Shown here in pieces: positions 57,815 through 64,000 of a DNA stretch of 64,000 nt. Under the pieces are notes generated by a model that searched no databases, had not been told where the DNA came from, and was given only the letters and a program-made list of their open reading frames with translations. Numbering within the stretch: the stretch's first letter is position 1; the number at the start of each line of letters is the position of its first letter. Source of the stretch: Ideonella paludis (GTDB taxonomy: Bacteria > Pseudomonadota > Gammaproteobacteria > Burkholderiales > Burkholderiaceae_C). The stretch is taken from NCBI RefSeq assembly GCF_018069865.1, contig NZ_JAGQDG010000007.1:248001-312000 (forward strand), written 5' to 3'. The translations under genes were made by a program, and so were the position numbers.

Positions 57815-58720
57815 ATGAAGACATTTACTGGTCGTGTGGCCGTCATCACTGGTGCGGGCTCCGGCTTTGGCCTGGAGTTTGCGCGCAAGGCGGCGAGCCT
57901 AGGCATGAGGCTGGTGATGGCCGATGTGCAAGCCGACGCCTTGGAGGCGGCGGTGGCTGAGATGCGCGCGCTGGGGGTGGAGGTCATGCCCTACCGGCTC
58001 GATGTCTCCAAGGGCGAGCAGGTCGAGGCCATGGGCCGCGAGGTGTTTGCGGCCTGGGGCGCACCGCACCTGGTCTTCAACAATGCTGGCGTGGGGGCCG
58101 GCGGCTTGATCTGGGAGCACACCGCCAAGGACTGGGACTGGGTGGTGGGCGTCAACCTGATGGGCGTGGCGCACGGGGTGCGCGTCTTCACGCCCATGAT
58201 GCTGGAGGCTGCCGCGCGAGATGCGGCGTATGAAGGGCACATCATCAATACCGCGTCCATGGCGGGCCTGCTGAATGCGCCGAACATGGGCGTCTACAAC
58301 GTCACCAAGCATGCCGTGGTGTCGCTGAGCGAAACCCTCTACCAAGACCTCGCCTTGGTGACGGATCAGGTCACCGCCAGTGTTCTGTGCCCTTACTTTG
58401 TGCCGACAGGCATTCACCAAAGCCACCGCAATCGGCCGGCTGAGATGCGGGAGTCCGGCCAGCGCCCGACCAAGAGCCAACTCATTGCCCAAGCGATGAG
58501 CGACAAGGCGGTGACCAGCGGCAAGGTCTCGGCCCAACAGGTCATCGGCTTTGTGTTTGAGGCGGTGGCGGAGCGACGCTTCTACATCTACAGCCACCCA
58601 CAGGCCTTGGGTGGTGTGCAGACTCGCTTGGAAGACATCATGGGCCCCCGCAACCCGACTGACCCGTTCAGAGAGAGGCCGGAATTGGGTGAGCGACTGA
58701 AAGCGCAATTGCGGGAATAG
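57815..58720 (+). CDS. short-chain dehydrogenase/reductase (301 aa)
   Basis: The NAD(P) site is VITGAGSGFGLEFARKAASLG and NNAGVGAGG; catalytic Tyr and Lys are in YNVTKHAVVSLSE. The long C-terminal part (QSHRNRPAEMRESGQRPTKS, YIYSHPQALGGVQTRLEDIM) is that of the 300-aa classical SDRs often found with acyl-CoA genes. GAGGAATCGTCGC precedes ATG 57815. Substrate unknown. Confidence 0.9.
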   Translation: MKTFTGRVAVITGAGSGFGLEFARKAASLGMRLVMADVQADALEAAVAEMRALGVEVMPYRLDVSKGEQVEAMGREVFAAWGAPHLVFNNAGVGAGGLIWEHTAKDWDWVVGVNLMGVAHGVRVFTPMMLEAAARDAAYEGHIINTASMAGLLNAPNMGVYNVTKHAVVSLSETLYQDLALVTDQVTASVLCPYFVPTGIHQSHRNRPAEMRESGQRPTKSQLIAQAMSDKAVTSGKVSAQQVIGFVFEAVAERRFYIYSHPQALGGVQTRLEDIMGPRNPTDPFRERPELGERLKAQLRE

Positions 58721-58932
58721 TCGACAAAGCCACGCGAAAGTGTGGGGCCGCAGATGAAAGTCATTGGCTTGACGCGGTGGGACTGCACAGCCTTGAACTG
58801 ACCTTGAGGTGGTGCTGGCGGCCGGACGCTACAGTGAAGTCTGGCACGATGTCGTCTGATCCTTTGGCTCAGGCGTTGGACGAGGCAAGCTGCTCGCTCA
58901 AGCGGGACGGCGGCCTTTCTGGAGGAACCCCC

Positions 58933-59937
58933 ATGCGCACTTCTTTGACCGCCCCTTGGGCACGCACGGCTCTGCTGGGCATGACGGCTCTTGCGGCTGT
59001 GGCCCAGGCCCAAGCCGCAGGCTGGAACGACGATCGCAATGCACCAGTGGTGGTGTATGAACACGCTGGCGGCGCGGGCCGCGCTCTGAATGTGACGGGC
59101 AATATGCCCAACTTGGATGCGGTGGGCTTCAACGACGAGATTTCTTCGATCGAGGTTCGTCGGGGCCAGTGGCTGTTTTGCGAACATGCGGACTTTCGCG
59201 GTAAGTGCATCACCTTGGGGCCAGGGCGCCACAGCATTGAAACGTATTTCAATGATGCGATCTCCTCCATCCGCATGGCCGATGGCGGCAACAGCGGCTG
59301 GAACAACAATGGCGGCTGGAGCACAGGCAATGTGATGGGAGCCGTCACCATCTACGAGCACATTGACTCGGGCGGACGCTCTTTAGCGGTCAATGGGCCG
59401 ATGACGGATTTGTCTCGCAATGGCTTCAATGACAGCGTCTCATCCGTCGATATTCGGCAAGGCTCTTGGCAGTTTTGCTCTGATGCCGATTTTGGTGGTC
59501 GGTGCATCACCTTGGGCCCGGGCCGACACAACATTGACGCATTGATGAACGACGAGATCTCCTCCATCCGCCAGGTCGCCGGCAACGGCGGGTATGGCCA
59601 AGGTGGTAGCTATGGCGGTTCCGCCGCGGTCACGCTGTACCAGCACATCGACTTCCGGGGCAGCTCAGCCCAGATCAACGGCGCGGCTGTCGATCTCTCT
59701 CAGCAAGGTTTCAATGACCAGGCGTCTTCCATTGAAGTTCGCTCGGGACGCTGGGAGTTTTGTATGGATGCTAACTTTGCCGGCCAGTGCTTTGTGCTGG
59801 GCGTCGGCCGCCATGCGGTGCCCTCGCAATTCAACGACAAAATATCATCCGTGCGCCCTGTCGGAGTGGCGATGGACAACCGCACGCCTACCCCCGCCGG
59901 CAATCGCCGCAACGAGACTTTTGACATCAAGTTCTAA
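58933..59937 (+). CDS. secreted beta/gamma-crystallin-family calcium-binding protein
   Basis: The 334-aa protein has a signal peptide ending AQAQAA and three beta/gamma-crystallin domains, each of two Greek-key motifs. Six calcium motifs of the form (N/D)(N/D)xx(S/T)S are intact: FNDEISS, FNDAISS, FNDSVSS, MNDEISS, FNDQASS and FNDKISS. Gly/Asn-rich linkers (GGNSGWNNNGGWSTG, GNGGYGQGGSYGGS) join the domains. Such proteins bind calcium and stabilise in the envelope or outside the cell. GGAGGAACCCCC decides the start at 58933. Its neighbours do not explain a role. Confidence 0.88.
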   Translation: MRTSLTAPWARTALLGMTALAAVAQAQAAGWNDDRNAPVVVYEHAGGAGRALNVTGNMPNLDAVGFNDEISSIEVRRGQWLFCEHADFRGKCITLGPGRHSIETYFNDAISSIRMADGGNSGWNNNGGWSTGNVMGAVTIYEHIDSGGRSLAVNGPMTDLSRNGFNDSVSSVDIRQGSWQFCSDADFGGRCITLGPGRHNIDALMNDEISSIRQVAGNGGYGQGGSYGGSAAVTLYQHIDFRGSSAQINGAAVDLSQQGFNDQASSIEVRSGRWEFCMDANFAGQCFVLGVGRHAVPSQFNDKISSVRPVGVAMDNRTPTPAGNRRNETFDIKF

Positions 59938-59962
59938 TCACACCCACCTTCGCAAGCGCCAA

Positions 59963-60040
59963 GCTTTGAAGCCTCCTTGATGGAGGCTCAGCACCTTTGC
60001 AAACGAGATGCTTTGAAGCCTCCTGGACGGAGGCTTCAGC
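59963..60040. repeat. tandem duplicated hairpin between the crystallin and tex genes
   Basis: Two units (59963-59992 and 60010-60040) start GCTTTGAAGCCTCC and end GGAGGCT(T)CAGC, about 47 bp apart. Each folds into a hairpin; the second is a perfect 10-bp stem, TGAAGCCTCC/GGAGGCTTCA. There is no T-tract. They could be a Rho-dependent terminator, an mRNA leader structure for tex or a small repeat family. Confidence 0.65.
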
Positions 60041-60085
60041 GCTTCTGGCACACTCCCGCGCTTCGCGACTCTTTCAGACCTGCCT

Positions 60086-62437
60086 GTGTTGGACAAGATT
60101 CTGTTGCAGATTGCGGCCGAGCTTAAGGTTCGTCCCGCCCAAGTCAATGCCGCTGTCACGTTGCTGGATGGCGGGGCTACGGTGCCCTTTATCGCGCGCT
60201 ACCGTAAAGAGGCCACTGATGGCCTGGATGACATTCAGCTGCGTGAGCTAGAGGCCCGCCTGGGCTATTTGCGCGAGCTGGAAGAGCGCCGTGAGGCGGT
60301 GCTCAAGAGCATTGACGAGCAAGGCAAGCTGACACCCGAACTGCGCGCCGCCATTGAGCAAGCCCCCACCAAGCAAGAGCTGGAAGACCTCTATCTGCCC
60401 TTCAAGCCCAAGCGGCGAACCAAGGGCATGATTGCCCGTGAGGCGGGCTTGGAGCCTTTGGCTGACAAGCTGTTTGCAGACCCCAGCCTCGACCCTCACA
60501 CCGAGGCCGCGGCCTTTGTGAATGCCGACGCCGGCTTTGCCGACGCCTTCGCGGTGCTGGATGGTGTGCGAGACCTGCTCTCCGAGCGCTGGGCTGAAGA
60601 TGCGGCCTTGGTGGGCAAACTGCGTGAATGGCTGTGGGACGAGGGTTTGCTGAAGTCCAAGCTGGCCGAGGGCAAGGACGAGAACAACCCCGATGTGGCC
60701 AAGTTTCGCGACTACTTTGACTACGACGAGCCCATCCGCACCGTGCCTTCCCACCGGGCTTTGGCCGTCTTCCGGGGCCGCACGCAAGAGCTGCTGGATG
60801 TGAAGCTGGTGCTGGACGAGGAGCTCGTGCTCGGCCAGCCCGGCTTGGCCGAGGGGCGCATTGCCCGACATTTGGGCTGGGCCCATGCCAAGCGCCCTTC
60901 AGATGAATTGATTCGCAAGTCGGTGGCTTGGGCCTGGAAGGTCAAGCTCAGCATGAGCTTGGAGCGCGACCTCTTCAGCCGCTTGCGCGAAGAGGCTGAG
61001 AAAGTGGCCATCAAGGTGTTTGCCGAGAATCTGCGCGACCTGCTGCTGGCCGCGCCGGCGGGCAAGCGCGTGGTGATGGGCTTGGACCCTGGCATCCGCA
61101 CGGGCGTGAAGGTGGCCGTGGTGAGCGACACCGGCAAGGTGCTGGACACCCACACCGTCTACCCGCATGAGCCGCGCAAGGATTGGGAAGGCTCTATCCA
61201 CACGCTGGGGCGCCTGTGCGCCACACATGGTGTCAACTTGATCGCCATTGGCAATGGCACCGCTAGCCGCGAGACCGACAAGCTGGCGGGCGACCTGATC
61301 AAGCGCATTCAACAGTTGGCGCCCGGCACTCACATTGAAAAGGTGGTGGTCTCAGAGGCGGGGGCGTCGGTGTATTCGGCCTCTGAGTTTGCGTCCAAAG
61401 AGTTGCCCGATCTGGATGTGAGCCTGCGCGGCGCGGTGTCCATTGCAAGGCGCCTGCAAGACCCGCTGGCGGAGTTGGTGAAGATCGACCCCAAGAGCAT
61501 TGGCGTGGGCCAATATCAGCATGATGTGAACCAGAGTGAGCTGGCGCGAACCCTGGATGCGGTGGTCGAAGATTGCGTGAACTCGGTGGGCGTGGACTTG
61601 AACACCGCCTCGGCGCCGTTGCTGGCGCAGGTCTCGGGCCTCTCGAACGCCGTGGCAGGCAGCATCGTGCGCTGGCGTGAGGCCAATGGCCGCTTCAAAA
61701 ACCGCCAGCAGTTGTTGGACGTGGCCGGCCTGGGTGCCAAGACCTTCGAGCAGGCTGCAGGCTTCTTGCGCATTCGCGATGGCGACAACCCGCTGGACCT
61801 CTCTGGCGTGCACCCCGAGACCTACCCGGTGATTGCCAAGATCAGCGCGGCGGCGAGGCGGCCGGTGGCCGAGTTGATCGGCAACAGCGATGTCATCCGC
61901 AAGCTCAAGCCTGAAGCCTTTGCCGACGACAAGTTCGGTGCGATCACGGTCAAGGACATCTTGGCCGAGTTGGAGAAGCCGGGACGCGACCCGCGCCCCG
62001 ACTTCAAAGTGGCGCGCTTTAACGACGGTGTTGAGGACATCAAGGACTTGACCGAAGGCATGGTCTTGGAAGGCACGGTCAGCAATGTGGCCCAGTTTGG
62101 CGCCTTTGTGGACCTGGGCGTGCATCAAGACGGGCTGGTGCATGTCAGCCAGTTGGCCAATAAGTTCGTCAACGATGCGCGTGAGGTGGTCAAGACCGGG
62201 GACATCGTCAAGGTCCGCGTCTTGGAGGTGGACTTGGCGCGCAAGCGCATCTCGCTGACCATGAAGCTGGATGCTGCACCGGCCCCCAAAGGCGGCGCAG
62301 GTGCGCGCGGCGACAACAACTACCGGCCAGCGGCGCGCCACGAGCGCCAGGAACGAGGACACGGTGGCGCACGTCGCGACGAGGCTGCCGCGCCCAGCGC
62401 GATGGCGGCGGCCTTTGCCAAGCTGCAAAAGCGCTGA
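60086..62437 (+). CDS. tex: Tex-family RNA-binding transcription accessory protein
   Basis: The 783-aa protein has the Tex order: N-terminal helical domain ([19 protein letters not shown]), YqgF-like nuclease-fold domain ([17 protein letters not shown]), helix-hairpin-helix domains ([37 protein letters not shown]) and a C-terminal S1 RNA-binding domain ([29 protein letters not shown]). The last 50 residues are an Arg/Gly/Ala-rich tail. The start is GTG at 60086. Tex acts in transcription and stress survival. Confidence 0.95.
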   Translation: MLDKILLQIAAELKVRPAQVNAAVTLLDGGATVPFIARYRKEATDGLDDIQLRELEARLGYLRELEERREAVLKSIDEQGKLTPELRAAIEQAPTKQELEDLYLPFKPKRRTKGMIAREAGLEPLADKLFADPSLDPHTEAAAFVNADAGFADAFAVLDGVRDLLSERWAEDAALVGKLREWLWDEGLLKSKLAEGKDENNPDVAKFRDYFDYDEPIRTVPSHRALAVFRGRTQELLDVKLVLDEELVLGQPGLAEGRIARHLGWAHAKRPSDELIRKSVAWAWKVKLSMSLERDLFSRLREEAEKVAIKVFAENLRDLLLAAPAGKRVVMGLDPGIRTGVKVAVVSDTGKVLDTHTVYPHEPRKDWEGSIHTLGRLCATHGVNLIAIGNGTASRETDKLAGDLIKRIQQLAPGTHIEKVVVSEAGASVYSASEFASKELPDLDVSLRGAVSIARRLQDPLAELVKIDPKSIGVGQYQHDVNQSELARTLDAVVEDCVNSVGVDLNTASAPLLAQVSGLSNAVAGSIVRWREANGRFKNRQQLLDVAGLGAKTFEQAAGFLRIRDGDNPLDLSGVHPETYPVIAKISAAARRPVAELIGNSDVIRKLKPEAFADDKFGAITVKDILAELEKPGRDPRPDFKVARFNDGVEDIKDLTEGMVLEGTVSNVAQFGAFVDLGVHQDGLVHVSQLANKFVNDAREVVKTGDIVKVRVLEVDLARKRISLTMKLDAAPAPKGGAGARGDNNYRPAARHERQERGHGGARRDEAAAPSAMAAAFAKLQKR

Positions 62438-62440
62438 GGC

Positions 62441-63535
62441 ATGACAGGGGCCGTGCGTGCGCTGAGGGTGTTGGCCGGGCCTGCGGCCCTGCAGCACTTG
62501 CGCGAGCACGGCCTGCGCCCGGCGGACGTCGGGGTGATCCCGGCGGCGGCCGGTGGGCCCAAGGGGCTCATCTTGAACCCGCTGGATCGCTTCATCTTTG
62601 GGCATTGGTTGCCAAAGTCCCGCCAGGTTGTTCACCTCTTGGGCGCCTCGATCGGCTCGTGGCGCATGGCGGCGGCCACCTGTCCTGATGCGGATGCCGC
62701 ATTGGCGCGCATGGCGGCAGACTACATCGCCCAAGACTACCCGCATTCACCGGGCAAGCCCCCCACGGCCGCGGTGGTCAGCGAAATTTTTGGCGCCAAA
62801 TTGAGTGAGCATTTCCAATCCTTGGCGCCGCAGATGTTGACTCACCCTCGTCTGCGCCTGCATGTGTTCACCAGCCGGGGCCGCCATCTGCTGCGCCGCG
62901 AGGGCAAGCTGCGCACGCCTCTGGGCTATGGCGGTGCCTTTGTCAGTAATCTGCTGGGGCGGCGCGGCCTGGGGCATTGGCTGGAGCGGGTGGTGTTTTC
63001 GGACCCGCGTGACCCGTTGCCGCTGCCGCTCAACGACTTCCGCACACGCGAACTCGCACTGACCGAAGACAACCTCTGCCCCGCGGTGTTGGCCAGTTGC
63101 TCCATACCGTTTTGGCTCAAGGCCGTGCAGGACATCCCAGGCGCACCGGCGGGGGCGTATTGGGATGGTGGCATCACCGATTACCACCTGCATCTGCCGT
63201 ACCGGCGCATGCTGAACAGCCAAGCGCCCTTGGTGCTCTACCCGCACTTTCAGCCCAGCCTGGTGCCCGGTTGGTTGGACAAAATGCTGCCGCGCCGCCA
63301 TGCCGCGACTGCGGCGCTGGACAACGTCATTGTGCTGGCGCCTCGGCCTGAGTGGATTGCCGGCTTGCCAGGCGCGAAGCTGCCGGACCGCGAGGACTTC
63401 AAAGCCTTGGGCGATGAGGTAGCGACGCGCATGCAGCGCTGGCGGGCAGCGGTGGCCCAAAGCCAGCAATTGGCGGACGAGTTTGCCCAGTGGGTGGATG
63501 GCGGCCCTTCGCCTGAGATAGAGCCGCTGCGTTAA
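62441..63535 (+). CDS. patatin-like phospholipase/lipase
   Basis: The 364-aa protein has the patatin dyad: nucleophile Ser in GASIGSW (near residue 71) and Asp in WDGGITDYH. The oxyanion-hole glycines appear as PAAAGGPKGLI near residue 35. No signal peptide. The start is 3 bp after the tex stop, so it is probably co-transcribed. Substrates are likely membrane lipids or acyl esters. Confidence 0.85.
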   Translation: MTGAVRALRVLAGPAALQHLREHGLRPADVGVIPAAAGGPKGLILNPLDRFIFGHWLPKSRQVVHLLGASIGSWRMAAATCPDADAALARMAADYIAQDYPHSPGKPPTAAVVSEIFGAKLSEHFQSLAPQMLTHPRLRLHVFTSRGRHLLRREGKLRTPLGYGGAFVSNLLGRRGLGHWLERVVFSDPRDPLPLPLNDFRTRELALTEDNLCPAVLASCSIPFWLKAVQDIPGAPAGAYWDGGITDYHLHLPYRRMLNSQAPLVLYPHFQPSLVPGWLDKMLPRRHAATAALDNVIVLAPRPEWIAGLPGAKLPDREDFKALGDEVATRMQRWRAAVAQSQQLADEFAQWVDGGPSPEIEPLR

Positions 63536-63639
63536 GGCGCGTAAAGCTGGGTCGCGGCGTCGGCTTGGCCCTCCCGCGAGACGTTCTTTCTTGCAAGGCC
63601 AGCCTTTTGTGCTGGCGCTTTGTCGAGAGGAATTTCCCC

Positions 63640-64000
63640 ATGCGCTCTTCCGCCACCGTCATTGTTGCGTCCGTGCTCTTGCTGTCTTTGCTGGGCGGAT
63701 GCGCGCACCGGCGTGCGCCGTCGTATGAAGAGTCGCCGACGTGGTCAGGCTCTCGTGTTGAGGGCAGCAGCTACGGCGTGATCAGCAGTATCGAGACCGT
63801 CGACGCGCGCCAGAGCACTACGGGGGCGGGGGCGGTCATTGGCGGTGTGGCCGGTGCGGTCTTGGGGCGCCAGGTCGGCTCGGGCAACGGGCGCACAGCA
63901 GGCACGGTGTTGGGGGCCGTCGGTGGAGCCCTGATCGGCAATGAGATTGAAAAGCAGCAGGCGAACACGCAAGACCGCTATCGTTTGGTCATCCGCCTGG
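63640..64000 (+). CDS. glycine-zipper 2TM lipoprotein (SlyB/PcpY-like), cut by the window edge
   Basis: At least 120 codons are visible; the 3' end is outside the window. The lipoprotein signal has lipobox LLGGC (Cys near residue 21), and a glycine-zipper segment follows (GAGAVIGGVAGAVLGRQVGSG and TAGTVLGAVGGALIGNEIEK). Such small outer-membrane lipoproteins support envelope integrity. GAGAGGAATTTCCCC precedes the ATG. Confidence 0.88.
   Translation, partial: MRSSATVIVASVLLLSLLGGCAHRRAPSYEESPTWSGSRVEGSSYGVISSIETVDARQSTTGAGAVIGGVAGAVLGRQVGSGNGRTAGTVLGAVGGALIGNEIEKQQANTQDRYRLVIRL

Overview
The window is GC-rich, tightly packed chromosomal DNA of a betaproteobacterium, probably Burkholderiales (Comamonadaceae/Sphaerotilaceae-like). 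The grounds are the codon use, many 4-bp ATGA/GTGA stop-start overlaps, and typical beta gene strings (selO-msrB-yciB-bolA-ppi; livKHMGF followed by beta-oxidation genes). No rRNA, tRNA, phage, transposase or CRISPR was seen.

Layout. 1-5157: a molybdenum hydroxylase of the form II CoxSLM type with its XdhC-like maturation factor. 5154-7130: gamma-glutamyltransferase. 7391-11390: a TonB-dependent receptor followed by a SoxYZ-like carrier and a metallo-beta-lactamase-fold protein of the 'quinoprotein relay' kind. 11391-14441: an accessory stretch with repeats and three unfamiliar minus-strand ORFs (one DUF2971). 14442-15550: a RES/Xre-type toxin-antitoxin pair. 15543-19504: a ModE-like/periplasmic-binding regulator, selD, a TlpA-like thioredoxin and a transglutaminase-like protein. 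19690-21759: a secreted Cache protein and a chemoreceptor. 21704-24305: an RnfD/NqrB-like membrane protein and a DUF2330 protein. 28841-24406: a tungsten aldehyde oxidoreductase operon (aorA, aorB, aorC, MoaD-like, small unknown). 29644-30690: two accessory genes. 32849-30981: sppA. 35225-32966: tungstate ABC transporter tupBCA, divergent from moeA (35431-36711). 36947-38686: PQQ alcohol dehydrogenase with the lanthanide-type aspartate and a sigma-54 promoter. 38766-43963: tesA/ybbA and the selO operon. 44161-49323: livKHMGF. 49501-58720: a beta-oxidation cluster. 58933-64000: beta/gamma-crystallin, tex, patatin-like lipase and a glycine-zipper lipoprotein cut by the window edge.

How it fits together. 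Alcohol oxidation by a periplasmic lanthanide-type quinoprotein, aldehyde oxidation by a cytoplasmic tungsten AOR, tungstate uptake (TupABC) and metal insertion (MoeA) form a plausible alcohol-to-acid route that depends on rare metals. The same 18-bp palindrome, TATGCA-N6-TGCATA, lies upstream of both the aor and tup operons, and a one-mismatch copy lies in the cox/xdhC intergenic region. This suggests one Mo/W-responsive regulon. A rho-independent terminator sits between aorB and aorC, which would make AorAB in excess of AorC.

The accessory stretches are marked by a small family of 231-236-bp MITE-like elements with 26-27-bp terminal inverted repeats (three copies plus one isolated end). Beside one copy lies a perfect 13-unit heptamer array whose complementary strand is (GGGGCTT)n, a strong G-quadruplex candidate just upstream of the toxin-antitoxin operon.
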